Assembly (NCBI GenBank): GCA_028023455.1
Contig: JAQFVV010012420.1
Location: 9,381,194-9,445,193 of the forward strand
DNA from: Epiperipatus broadwayi
Lineage: Eukaryota > Onychophora > Udeonychophora > Euonychophora > Peripatidae
Reading direction: 5' to 3'
DNA length: 64,000 nt
A model generated the notes under the pieces. It was not told where the DNA came from. It saw only the letters and a program-made list of their open reading frames with translations, and made no database searches. The translations under genes and the position numbers were made by a program. Shown in pieces: positions 36,201 to 51,200 of the stretch; within the stretch, counting starts at the first letter, position 1; the number at the start of each line of letters is the position of its first letter.

Positions 36201-39200
36201 TTGTTTCTACTTTCTGGGGGAAATTAAAAAACATCTACACTAATGCTTCATCTACCGAAGTTGAAATCCCATATAAATTTATGTATTTTAATATGAATGA
36301 CAATGTGTCTTAATAAAAAATAAAATAATGTTATTTTACAAAACAGTTAAGCTGGTTGATTATGAAATGCATTTGTGTGTATATTGCTTTTTCTAAAAGT
36401 CCTGAAATTTTTTTTGTCTGAGGCGCTACTCTATATTCAGGCTTGTGTGTGGTATGTAATTTAGATTGGTAGCATTTCATTAGTGGGTTATTCCGGGAAT
36501 TCCCATCACGATTCTCAGTTTAGTTGTAGTATTGTAATTGAAAAAAGTGCAATTGGCTGTGCTTCCTTGTAGCTAAGAAGGTAAGTTGTACTATAAATTT
36601 AATTTATATTTAAGTATATCATATAATATATACAACGGGTTTGCTATTTTTTTCCGTTTTGAAAGTGAAAAATCAAAAATATGTATTTAAACTGTTTAAA
36701 TATTGTAATAAAAATAGGAAAACAGTTTATAAAATTAACAATACAATTCTCAAACAAATGATAAACAATAAAATAACAACATGTACCTGTAAAAAATATT
36801 CTGAAATAGCTGAATGATAATTTTATTAGATAGCGTTATCATTTTAACACGGGCTCGCAAATTTTCAAAAAATTTAACCTCTTAATAGTAAGTAATAATG
36901 TTTTAAGCATTTTTTTTATTAAAAATGTTTTTTATAGAGAATATTTTTATTAAACAACTAAAAAATATCCATGTTAGAATCTATGTAGACAATATTTGAC
37001 AAAAGAAAAAGATGAAATGTTTAAAATGTATAAATAAGTTAGGTTATTTATTAAGTTATGAGTTCATCAACTAGCGGCTTACAACATGTTTATTGTATGT
37101 TTTTGCATTTAGTGTATGTTTTTTATTTAATTTTGAATTAAATTTGATTTTTTGAAAACATTTTTATTTTACTTTTTCTCAAAATTTTAAAAATTTTCCC
37201 ATATAATTCAACTAATTTAAATTTCCCAGAAATATTAATTTTAAGTTTCTCATTCCCTGGAAACTATTTCTGGGAAACATTACTCACTATATATGATTAT
37301 AATATAAGGGTTTTAATGTGCAGTAATCCCTGTTGCAACTTTTCATTATTTATAAATGCACTTACGTTCTTTTTCATATTCCTGTGCTGACTTTTAGATT
37401 GTTATAAATGTGTGTGTATATATATAAAAATGCATATTATGTAACATTTGCTATTATCGATATGAGTGGTATTGTAACATTTTTTATATATCAATTTCAA
37501 AATAACATTTTATAAATTTGTAGCAATTATTTTGAAAGTAAAAATGGATCAAGCTTCTTTGATTAAAACACTACTAGTAAAATGTAAGATAATTTTGCTA
37601 ACAATTAAAATCGATTTAATATTTTAATGAAATAGTGTTGATAAAGTAGTAATCTGATCATTTTATATATGTACAAAAGTAATAAACACACCAATATATA
37701 ACATTTTTTCAGCATACGATTTTATGCTCTTATCAAATGCTTATCACCCATTTTAACTGTTAATGTGATGTGATGTGATGTGATGTATTTTGGCTTCTCC
37801 TTAAACGAAGTCAAGAATATCTCGGCAATTATGCCCAGATAAACCTGTTAGCCATTTTATTCTCCATTCCCCACTCTTAAGTCTTCCCATATTCTGCCCC
37901 ATCCCATTTCCACAACATAATCTTTGTCAACTCTATGGCCTTTATATCTAAACCCCCCCCCCTTATCTCTTCGCAAACCCAACATAAAAACTAATAACTC
38001 ACTTTCTGTATAGTCACTTTGTTCATGTCTATTCTCCCATAATTTCATTATCTGTACCCTTTCTGCTTTCAAGCATTTACATTCAATCAACAGGTGCCTA
38101 ATATTTTTTATACCTTCCTTATTCAATTTGCACACTAACCACTATTGCATACAAGACGCCATCTAGTATTTAATAAAAGAAATAAAAATAATAAAACAAA
38201 TTATGATACAGCAATCCATATTAGAAATTCCATAAAGATGGTAAAGAATATAATAGTGCAATTAAAGGAGAGATAATAAATTTACCTTATACATTCACTA
38301 CTCAACATATGAATATAAAATAGATAATATAAAAATTTAGTTTTTAAATTACATTAAAGATTCAAAAAGAAAAATATATGAAATAAATTATATTAAATGT
38401 AACAGATAATTGTATGAATATTTATAAAACTTCAACAAATTTAGTTTACAACTTGTCATTTAAAAATGAATGGAAGATTTTATTAGATAATATATATAAA
38501 ATTGTATAAGGTATGTTTTTACTCTGTATATTATGATATATAGTTAATTTGTTCAAACCATTATTTAATCTTTAAGAGTGTGGAATGCTATATCATAATT
38601 TTATTTATATTTTTTTATTTTTACTTTATTCTCTCTGCATATAATAATAGATTAATGGTTAAAACAGATGTTTAACATTTGTTAAGAGTATAGATATTGT
38701 ATGCGAGAAAGGCTTTTAATGTATAATTATATATATTTTCTATAATAACAGATATATTATTTTTATTACTTTTTTATATAATATCAATAATTATGTGCTT
38801 TAAACGTTCATTAAAGAAGTTATATTTATTAATAATTTATTTAAAGCTTAGCGCTTTCAAAGCTCCATGGCTTCATACTCATAGCTGTGTGCGGTTGATA
38901 GTGATGAGGGGGAGTATTCAAATTTATGTTAATTAGTTAGATGTTTCAGTATTTTATTTAAAAATATTGTTTGAATTAATTTGTCCATCTTTTTGAAATG
39001 GTGAAGCAGGTGTCTTTTTATGTGAAAAAATAGCATAATGGACTTTGTTTACTTCCATTATTGATATTTATAAAGCATAATTAGCTTGAGTTTCAAAGAA
39101 CATTTCATTGTATAGTCATGTTTTGAACATTCATAAAGAAGTTAAGGCTGTAAATTGTTATGAAAGATGGTGTGGAAAAAATTTTTTTAAGTAAAATAGT

Positions 39201-42200
39201 ATTGTATATTTGTGTTTTTCATGTGAATTATTACAATCAAAAGTAAAGTGTAGCCCAGCTATAGATTTCATAGTCACTAATAAAATATCTTATTTATGAT
39301 ATATCAGTAAATCTGAAGTCTTGAATGGATTATTTTAAGATGGCACTAAAGTGGGCAAATGATTTTTGAAGGAAGTATCCCCTAGTTTAATCATCTCATC
39401 TTGCATAAAATTAGGTACATTAATGATAATAGTTTATTTTATATACTGGAATATGTTTTTTTGTTTCTATTTATGATGGGGAAAAAATTTAATGATGCAT
39501 TTATAAGACATTATTTGCATGGTAGTCAAATAGCCATGATTGCGCGTAGATAAATGGGAGTATTATGTTTATTTTTGCTATAAAATAATTAAATTTTATA
39601 AATAAAGAACAAAAAGATTTCAAAAACGTGATTAATTTATTGATCTGGTATGTTTTCTTATGAAGATTAATTTCTAAATTAGAGTTTAAAAGCAACTTAT
39701 ACTTTGAAATGTAATTATTAGTTTTTTTTAGTGAAGAAATGGTTTTAAGTTTGCAAACATTAATAAATACTTTTAATATTGTATTGAAATCAAATCATTA
39801 TATACTACTTTATGGTATAACTGAATTTGTTTTCTAAAATTCACAAATATCTTAAAAATCTTAACAATTTTGATAATAGTGATCTAAAAATGAATTTTAA
39901 ATTTGGGGAACTTATTTTGAACATTGTTATATTATATACTTTTATGTTTATATATATTATGAATTTATGAATAAAAACAAAAGATTATAATTTATTATGT
40001 TTGGGATGGGGGGAGTAAATTATTTTTGATATAAATAATTTTTTTGTTTTATTTAAAATATACAATTATATATATTATAACGATCGAAATGAAAGTGAAG
40101 ATCGAATCTAACCGCAAAAACATTATCTGCAACTACCAGGGCGCCATCTAGGCATTTGAGCCTAGAAAAATTTATAAAGTAGGCAGATACGCGCTGTTAA
40201 GATTCCACTTTATTTAAATATTCCGATCGTTAGCCCAAGTCACTAGCTCAGCGGAGACGCAGAGATAAAAATCTATATCCTAATTTATATCTCAAATATC
40301 AATAAATAAAAGCCACTGCCAGAAATTAACACATAAAATATTTATTTACGCACATATAAAATAACATTTAAATTTTGAGGAATAAGTTTAACATTTTAGA
40401 TTTTTATATTAACTTTTAATTTTACATTTAACTAAGTTTCAATGAGTTTAATATTTTATTTAGATAGTCAAGTATGAATAGATTACATAGATCTGCATTT
40501 GAAAAGAAAATATTCTTCCCTGATTTAACCTTAGGCAACAAATTTCGCAATCAACTGGCGCCAATCCATCTGATACATTCATGTATTCAATGTAGCATGA
40601 TACGACAACACAAAATACTATACTGTCAGGAAAGTACATCTGATCAGTAAGTAGATTAGAGAAGACATGGACTCTCCACCCACAGGAATGTGACATCTGT
40701 TGGCAAGTAGAACAATAAAAAAAAAAAACTCCATAGGAATGGACTGCGGTCTTCTGCCGACTTACAAACCCATCCATAGGCGAACAGAAGGTGTGTGGCA
40801 TATATATGCAATCCTGCCCGAAGCGGATCTCATACTACATCTACTAATTACACAAATATATCCAATCCATTGAGCCAATTCAACTACGAAACGAATAACC
40901 TAAGATTACCCTCCCTTAATATAACTTTACAAAACTATATAGCCATTCACGCCCGACTTAAATTTAACATTTAAATACGTTCGCACAGATTTGTTTAAAA
41001 ATGTTGGGTATAGATCGATTACATAGTTTCCACGGTCAAAAACATTTCAAAATAAACATAAATGATCAAAATACAAAATTATTGATACCGACAATCGCAG
41101 AGGGAAATTTATAAGTAACCCAATAGTATTCACCATAAGATACTTGCGTTGTCACCAATAACTTAAAAGACATCCGAATAAATACATTTTAGATACCGTA
41201 CGGTATCATTATTTATCGAATGTCTATATTTTGATCAAATATGAAAATCAAAATATAATTAACCGCGAACGAATCCATGCAAGCGTCTATAAACAACTTA
41301 AATTTCATACATTTAAATAATCTTTACAATAAGAAAAAAAAAAACCCAAATGGAAATGATGTTTATCAATCGGAAAACATATAAAATTAAACATTAATTT
41401 GATTTAAAAACTTACAAAAGTCAGATAAGAGTCCGTTTTAACATTTAAGTTGGCTTGTTTATCAATTTATAAAACTTGACGAAAGTTCTTAATTGATTTT
41501 AATAATTGTTCATTTCATATAGCTTATGGTAGAAGAGTCCAGGTTCCTGTTTCCTAATTCCCGCGACGTCTCCATTGGAAGATAACATTCTGGAGGTAGC
41601 ATTAGCTGGTTCCACCCTTGTATCACAGTCCCTTCATTTTATAATTTTTTTAACTAGAGAATGTGGTATGTGTGTCCTACCACAACTCTCAAAAACACAA
41701 CGCTGGAACTGTCCGAAAAAACTGTATTTCCCTTTTTATATTATCCACACGGATTCAATCAACAAAACGTCACTAATCCATCACTTTCGTTCGGGTCCGG
41801 GCTGAGGCTTGGTGCTTCCATTGGTCAAGCTAAAATCTCTTTATTCTCTTATCTAATCTACTCTCTGACTTTTTAATTAGACAGCTTTTGGATAATTAAT
41901 AAACAATCATTTTCATTTACAGATTACAGGAATTAATTAATACCTGTTTTTATTTTTACTTACGTTAGTTCTTTTTTAAACTATTTTTATATTTAAATCT
42001 TTTTTTATAAAAAAAATACATTCAAATACCTTTTTTTTATTTATTAAAAAAAATATTTTTAAAGTTTAGCATCTGTGCGAATATATATACGTTTAACAAA
42101 CATTTTAATTTTAGCGTTTAGTTTTTTTTACTTTTATTTGCGAACTTTTAAGTTTTTATTTTAAATTAATGTAACGACATATTTATATATCGTTACAATA

Positions 42201-45200
42201 TATTACCAGCTCGAATATAGATGAAATAATGTGGGAGTACTCAAACCCCCAACGATATTTATATAACTAATATTTTATGTTTACTGACAGTTTACATATA
42301 TATAGATGATTTTAGATAAAAAAATAGTAGACATTTTATAAATGAAAATTGGGTATTTATTACATTTTGGTATTAGCAAATGAGGAGATAGAGAAATGGA
42401 TGGCTTAAGAGCTAGTGATAAAACTAAAAAAAGATGCTTCGAAGGTTATAAAGCTTGGCAGTCAGTAATTATTATAACAAAAATGATTCTCTTTTTGAAT
42501 GCATGTTTTTGTTTATTTAATACATATCATTTAAAGAAAATTATATGTCTTAATAAAACTCTTTTGCTAGCAAAATGATGTAGTTAGCCAGTCAGTGCTG
42601 TTTCTTGACTTTGTGTCCACTTTCACTAAAAGATCCTCAAGTGCAACAACACATTATGAATCAATTTATTATTCTCATATTAAAAAGAAAAAACCCACTT
42701 CTATTCAATTCATACAGAAAAATCTTGTATGATATTTTCAAAGTTTAAATTGCTACATATTTCATTTTGTGTATTTAATATGGATAAATTTTTTAATCTT
42801 CCTTGTGACATTTTTTTGGTCATGTTTTTTTAATTTTAATTTGAAAAAGATGTTCCTCTAGAAGCAGTTGATAATGGTATTGTTAAAAATATGTAAAGCT
42901 ATTACCAAATTCGGAAATAATATTAAATTATTTTCAAATATAAATTGCAAACTATTTTAGCATGTCATTTGTCATTGTAAATTTGTGTCGAAACTCATAC
43001 CATTGATTTAACTACCCAGAAACTCAATCCTTCACTAAAATCTTACATTTAAAGGTGGTACATATACAAGCAGTTCATTGTATTATTATCTTTTCTTTTT
43101 TTTTTTTCGAATGTGTAAGATTATACGATCTGTCACTTCTACAAACATCAGTGAATACATTTAACAACAGACATTGTATTGGATGAAATCATTATCATCT
43201 TATATTTTACCATATTATTTAAGTTCATAAATATCTCAAAATTTTAATAACAAATTAATAGTGATTTTTTAAAAATAAACATTGGACTTATATAGTTTAT
43301 TTTAAATACAATTATTTACATATTTATAAATATATTTATTTTATGAATAGAAGCAGACAATTATAACTTACTGTTGTTTTTTGGGAGAGACTGGGTGCAA
43401 TTTATTTGGATATAAATAAAATTGCTTTTAATTTTTTAAAATAAATATATGTTGTACCTGCCCAGATTAGGGCTATATGTTACAGTATATGAAAAAAAAA
43501 AGTTTATTGATCTTATTTAATTTCATTTAACTTGTTTTATGGATAATGGAGGTGTTGAATTATAAATGGTAACTATATAACCATGACAAACTAATATTTT
43601 AAAATAATATTTTTATTAATACTAGCATCAAATTATAAATTGGTTGTGATCAATTCTAGGGAAAAATATAAATAAGTGAATAAATAAATAGATAATGGAA
43701 AATAATTAAGTGAATCATAAAATAAATCTGTTGAATAAAATCATTATTAATTATTTTGTGTCCATTTTGTTATTACATTCATAGTAACAGCTTACTTATT
43801 ACAAACTTAAAAATTTCATATATGTTTGTTTATTAAATTTTAAAATTTATTTAAACTTTTCAAATACAAACAACTTGTTAGTAATAACACACAAATAGAC
43901 AATACAGGTTAGTAATTACACAACGTTTCGCAAATGCTCTACCAACTGAGCTATTCTGTCAAAGGCCTTGGCCTTTGACAGAATAGCTCAGTTGGTAGAG
44001 CATTTGCCTTACATTCAATATACAAGAATCTAAAGGTGCGAGTTCAACTTCTAAGCGAATATTGTCACTGTGCATATAGGCCAGCAACACCTGAAGAAGA
44101 GTGGAGAATAATACTACTCGAAACGTTGTGTAATTACTAACCTGTATTGTCTATTTGTGTGTTATTACTAACAAGTTGTTTGTATTTGAAAAGTTTAAAT
44201 AAAGTTTAAAATTTTCTATACATTCAATATTCACTCATAAATGATGGAAATAGTCCAACATATCACATCTTATAATATACCATCATTACAAACCTTCAGA
44301 CAAATGTTTGTTTATTAATTAGTTTATTGGAATATATTATTAAAGATATATGTTAAAAATATATATTCATTAGAAAGTAAAGAAAATGTCATGTGAGTTC
44401 TTTATTTTGGTTGAAAATAAAGAAAAAATTATATTGAAATAGTAAAATGAAAATTTTTTTATTTTTACTGTATCCATTATTTTAATCTTCATTTTTATTT
44501 ATTAAATGGGGGCAAATTTTATTAGACCGGATTTAGTGTTCGTTGAGTTCAATTGAACAGTTGTCTTAGTAACATTAACATCAGCAAAGAGAGGTTATAA
44601 ATAGAACTGAAATACTTTAACTCTAGTCATAACTTTTATCATTGTCTAGAACGGACACTTTTACATTTATCTTTAAAAATTTAACTGTATGCCCATTCAA
44701 TTTGGGACAGTTCATTGATGAAATTCCAGGAGAAACAGCAAAATGTATTATAAAAAAAAAAAATCATCAAAATTCGTCATATTGCAAATAAGCTATAAAA
44801 TATTGCGTTGTTAAAATCTGGGAGTTCATCTATGTATTTGTGATGAATACAAACCCCTTGATGTTTATATGCATGTCATATTTTTGATCAATGAATTTCA
44901 CAAGATCGATTAATTCAACTTTTATGTGATATTAAGCAATTGAAATTTCAATTTACTGACTTGGAAAAAACAGTATTTATTACTTATTTGGATGTAACTG
45001 AAGTTTGGCAATGGAAAAATGTCTCATTACTTATCATTGCAAATAAAAATAGAATACTTGTGGTGTATAGTATTGCCTCATCTAACTAAATATTCTTTAT
45101 AAAATAAATTGGACATGTATTTGAATGAAAAGGAAAGGTATTAGAATAAAAGATCTTAGATTATTATTATTATTCTCGCTTGTCTTCTCTACTTCAAGAA

Positions 45201-48200
45201 GAATGGTTTCTATGCATTGGAATCGGAAACAAGGACTTCAGGAACTACATTGGAACTGTGGATAAAAGAATGAGACTTTTCACTTACGTGGTATGATATC
45301 TGTGTGTAGATTTTTTTTTAAAAGAAAAAAAGAATATATGTTTTGTTTATATTTCCATTTTAAAATATAGGATCCAATAATATTTTGTAACGATATATAA
45401 ATATACCATTAAATTAATTTAAAATAAAAACTAAGTTCACAAATAAAAATAAATTTATTAAAAATCTAAAAGCTAAAAAAAAAAAATTAAAGAGTTGTTA
45501 AACGTATATATTCGCACAGATGCAAAACTTTAAAAATATATTTTTTTTAATAAATAAAAGTATTTGAACGTACTTTGTTATAAAAAAGTACAAGATTTAA
45601 AGATAAAATATTTTTGTAAATGGAAATGATTGTTTTAGAAATTAATTGAAAAGCAAGCTAGCCCTTGGGCTCTTGTATAATTAAAAAGTCTGATGAAAGA
45701 CAGATAAGAAAATAAAGAAATTAGCTTGACCAATGGAAGCACCAAACCTTAGCTCGGACCCTAATGAAAATGATGGATTAGTGATGTTTTGTTGGTTGAA
45801 TCTGTGTAGATACTATAAAAAGAGAAATATTGAAATTAAGGACAGTTCCAGCTTTTTTGTGTTTGAGACGTGTGATAGGAGGCACATATCACACTCTTTT
45901 TAAAAAAAAATGAAGTGACTGTAATTCCAAAATGAAACCAGTTAAGGTCAGCTCCAGTACATCAGATCGGTCTTCCAATGGAGACGCCGCGGGAATTAGA
46001 AACAGGAACCTGGACTCTTCTACCGTGAGCTATGAACTTTACAAATTAAGAACTTTGAAGATTTGATCAGCTAATCTAGATTTTAAAAAGGAACTTTTAT
46101 CTGACTTATGTTTCAAATTAATTATAAATGTTTAATTTTTACATATTTGTTTGCTAAAAAAAAATCATTTCCATTTTATTATTTTTTATTTGTATTAATA
46201 TTTATTGTTTAAATTTTAAATGCATTAAATTTAAGTTGGGCATAGACACTTGCATAGATTCGTTCATGTTTAATTACGTTTTTGTTTTCATATATGATTA
46301 AAATATATAGACATTCGGTAAATAATGATATCTTACGTTGAATATCTAAAATGTATTTATTCGGATGTCTTGTTAGTTATTGGTGTCAATGCGGCATCTT
46401 ATGATGAATGCCATTGGGTTTCTAGTGAATTCCCTCTGCAATTACATCAATGACTTTATATTTTGATCATGTATGTCTATGTTGAGATGTTTTTTGAGCG
46501 TGTAATCTGTGTAGTCGATCTATGCTCAACATTAAACAACAAACTTTTATAAATCCATCTGTGCGAACTTATATAAATGTTAAATTTAAGTCGGGCATGA
46601 ATGGCTATATAGATTTGTAAAGTTATATTAATTAATTAGGGGAGGGTAATCTTAGGTTATTTGTTTCTTAGTTAAATTAGGTCAATGGATTGGATATATT
46701 GGTGTAATTAGTAGATGTAGTATGAGGTTCGCTATGTGCAGAATCGCAGTATATGCCGCACACCCCCTGTTTGCCTATTGGAATTGGATAGTAAGACGGA
46801 AGACGCGGTCCATTCCTATGGAGTTTTTTGTTTATTGTTCTTCTCACCAGCAGATGTAGCATTCCTGTTTGGTTGAGAGACAATGTCTTCTCTAACTCTA
46901 CTTACTGTTCAGATGTACATTCCTGACAGTATAGTATTTTGTGCTGTTGTATTCATGCTGCATTGAATACATCAATGTATCAGATGGATTGACGCCGGTT
47001 TGACTGCGAACTTTTGGCCTAAGGTTAAATAAGGGATAGAAAATTTTCTTTTCAAATGCAGATCTATGTAGTCTATTCATACTCGACGATCTTAATAAAA
47101 AAATATTAAATTCATTCATACTCGACAATCTTAAAATAATAATTTAAATTAAAAATTAACATTAAAATCTAAATAATAAATGTCATTCCTCAAATTTAAA
47201 ATGATTATATATGTGCGTAAATAAATATTGTTTGTATGTTAATTACTGGCAGTGGCTTTTATTTATTTTATATTTAAGATATAAATTAAAGATATATATT
47301 ATTATATCTGCGTCTCCACTGAGCTAGTGACAATGGGCTAACGGTCTAAATATAAAATAAAGTGGGATCTTAACAGCGCGTATCTGCCTACTTTATAAAT
47401 TTTTCTAGGTTCACATGCCTAGATGGCGCCCTTGTAGTGCAGATATGGTAAGATTCGATTTTCACTTTCATTTGGATCGTTATAATATATATGTATTATA
47501 TGATAAGTTAGCTACACAATAAAAGGTTGGATTTATTTATTTTTAAGTTTAAACTCTTATCCATTGATATAAATTAATTTGTGACTTAATATTTTCAAAT
47601 AGTCATTTTTGTTTTAAATTTAAAATTTAACTTAAAGAGATTCATATAGAAGCGTTTAAGTACAATCAATTTCATGTAAGTTCGATTATTTATAACTCAC
47701 ATCAATAGATGGATAAAGTCAATTTTATTTAATCATATTTTTGATATATATTTTATTTATAAGACTAGGGAAGTTACCTTGAAATTTGTCCAACAGTTTA
47801 TATTGTCTATTGTCACACAATATATTTTGCAATACATATATATTTATTCATTATTCTTTATTGATTTTTATAAGGTACTAGTCTATTAATTAATTATATA
47901 TTAAAGAGAAATAGTATTTGTACTTTTCAACTGGCTATGATTTTAGTCATTTGCATACATCATTTGTTTTTATTTTTATTATCATTATTAATTCTTATTA
48001 TAACTTAATAAATTTAAAGTTGTTTGAAATCTGCTGGACTTGTCTAATTGTTTTACAAGTATGCAAACCAATTTATAACAATAAATTTATTGAAGATAAA
48101 ATGAGTTGTCTAAAAGTCAAACCAATATCAGTAAGTGAAGTATGGTTATATACATGTATATTTTATTATATGATTATTGTTAAGCTTAATTAGATATAAA

Positions 48201-51200
48201 ATTTTATGTTGTCATTACATTGAAATAGTTTTTTGCTTTATGTGAGATAATATCAGTTGTATAAATAATTTCATTAATTCCTGGTTAATTATTAAGAGCT
48301 TGTTTATCTTATCCAAGTTTTAAAGTTGTTGATAGATTTTATTCTGTCATTATTCAGAATGATCTGCCTTAATTATCTTTAACTTTTTTTGAAGTAGATC
48401 GTAAATCTTATTAACTATTAAATCTTAATGTTTATCTTTGGCTTAAAATATTTATATAGTTTGTCATAAAATCCATTTTAATAATTGAATTGCTGGAAAT
48501 TTAAAATAGGTAGATGGGATTGTTTGTAATTTGGTAATTATCCAATTGAAACCTACTGTATATTTGATTTGATATAATGATATGATTGGATATTAAAAAT
48601 TCCAGATTATGTAATAGGTTTATTAATAATGTGTTCTTGTAGAGTATTTCTTTTTAATATATAACTTAAGCAATAATTGTATATGGATATAAAGTATAGA
48701 TAGGTTAATATTATTTAACATTTTATTAAACTTAATATAAAACTGATTAATCGTTTTGTTTTATTAGAGATAATGTAAGTTTATAAAATATCTTCAAAGT
48801 ATTATTATCACATTTAGGAATTAGTTTATTTAGGTAGGGGATACCATTAAATTTTAACGTAAATTAACATTACCATCTGTAATATTTGATTAAAAAAGTT
48901 AGTCAGAACTTAGTTATTTATTAATTTGAATTTGGTTTCATTTAATTATAAATTAAATGAATATCTTAGGCATATATCATTATTTAGGACAATGATATTT
49001 GAGTTCACTGCTTATTGTAGTTTATTTTGGGATAGTGAATAGAGTTTGTAATATCTGAGGGGATGATCTTGTTTTTTTTTGTTTTAAATGCTATCAGAAC
49101 AAATTAAGTTTGGATAAAGATTGTTGTCAATATTTTACTTTAGTGCAGTAGACAATCTAAATAATTATATATTGGAAATATTATTATTGCATAGTGTAAC
49201 TAACGACTGAGCTAGACATAATTTTTTACAGGTTATAACAGTTACTATTTATTGGTACATGTTTTGCTCTGTTATAAATAATATTTAAACCATATGGGCA
49301 TTTCTTCATTATCTTTTATTTAATTTTGTGTCTGTGATAAATGGTCATGTAAAAACCTATAGGGAAATTTATTTTGTTTCATGACAAATGCTGGCCAAGG
49401 GGTAGAACATCAATTATTATTCAGCAACAAAATGGCTATCCACCTGAAGGCCTATGATGATCATGTACTGGTGACCATCATTACAAAATGACTTCCCAAA
49501 TCTATGGAGCTATTATTTGAGTAGCATCATTATTAGATTGTTATAAAATGATGCTAAAATACTAAATCTTTAGGCTAGATTTATATTATTATAAATGGTG
49601 TCTCAATTTCTGAGGTATATTAAAGTTTTTCTATTCTCATCCCCTATTCTAATTTATATTCTGTTAAAATATTTATAAATGGATAATTTTAAAGAAAAAT
49701 GATGTGAAGCAAATTTAAATATTCTAGAAATAGAAATTGGTTTAAATGTATAATTATATGCGTAGCTTCCATTAACAAATGGGAAGATGGCAGAAGTAGC
49801 CATTCCAACAAGATGGAGCTGATAAGGCTACACAACTTTGTCATTCATTATAATGAAGAAAATTCAGTTTTGTTTTAAATTAATATATGTATAATTTAGT
49901 ACAATTTTAATCTCGTATATTACTCATATGTGTTACATTTCAATGTAAAAATACAGTTTCATTGAACTGTAGTCTCTAATATTAATTCTTTAAATATTTT
50001 CATTATTGATATTAATTTTTTTTTTTTTTTTATAGTTTGTGATATTGATATCATTTTGTTTCAACTTCTGAGACAAATGATAATTTTGAGCTTATTAATT
50101 GCATGAAAAATATATTTATAAAATTATCTTATAATTTGTTGAGAATAACCACATAATCAAAATTGCAATAGGGTAAGCATATGATTATATTTTAAAATTT
50201 GTTTTTTTTTTTTTTTAACTACTATAAAATAATTAAATTTTACAAGAAAAGAGAGCAAAAAAGTTTTCAAAATCATAATTGATTTGCATGATGACCTACC
50301 TCTCAATGTTAAAATTTTTATATTTGAATTTAATATAGTTTGTATGCACTTTGAAGAAAAAATTATTTTTTAATAAAATATATTTATAACCAAAGTGCTC
50401 TAGTAACAAAGCAAATGTAACTCCCATTTCTTTTTATGAAGAAATGGTTTTAAATTTTGCAAACATCAGTAAATACTTTCAAAATATTGATCATTAATTA
50501 ATATGTAATTAACACATGGTACAATTTGGATTTGTAATAATATTATGAATGAGTATTTAAATGCTTTCTATTAGCTCATTTAACTAAGATGTAAAATATT
50601 ATATATAATAATGAAATTGTGAATTGTAAATTATAACAAATGAGGCTCACATGACCAGTTTCAAAAAATTCCCTAGCCCTAACATCACCAACATTTAGGT
50701 TTATTCAAAAAATAAGCTTGAATCTTTTTTATATTAAGCAGATTTTATTTGAGATTGAAGTCAAAAGAAAGGAAAAAGTTTTCAAAAATATAATTGACAT
50801 GAATGATAACCTCTTATGAAGATCAAAATTTCTATATTTGAATTTAATAAAAAATAGTTTGTGTGCACTTTGAAGAAAAATGTATTTTTAATAAAATATA
50901 TTTATAAATTAAGTGCCATAGTAACAAAGCAAATGTAACTCCCATTTCTTTTTATGAAGAATTGGTTTTAAAATTTGCAAACATCAGTGAATACTTTCAA
51001 AATAGTGACCATTAATTAGTAAACCATTCCATTACTTTGCCCGCACAATGCTGTCTCGTATTTTCTAATAAGCGATTCTCAGCTTCAACTTAGGATAATG
51101 TGAAAACCATACACACTATGCATGCGTAATTTGCATCATTCGATTCAATGTCAATTTTCCCTTCAGTCAATGTAATTTTCATTTCTCTACGATAAAAATA

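Noticed and set aside
36415-36600. Less AT-rich stretch ending in a GAAGGTAAGTT donor, considered as an exon
   Set aside because: No open frame fits it, and its inclusion would break the in-frame joining of FAM199X-like exons 4 and 5.
43977-44055. Possible tRNA gene (perfect A box TAGCTCAGTTGG and a near-perfect B box)
   Set aside because: No acceptor stem closes around it, the spacing and anticodon arm are wrong for a tRNA, and the same head occurs at 13.2 kb with the same downstream body. It is a SINE head.
45190-45290. Protein-like run GNKDFRNYIGTVDKRMRLF
   Set aside because: Only about 30 codons, no homology I can name, and no splice sites compatible with the host gene. Kept only as a possible element remnant.
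47918-48193. Plus-strand 91-codon frame
   Set aside because: Hydrophobic, AT-driven composition (F, I, Y, N, K) with no motif, typical of chance frames in this base composition.
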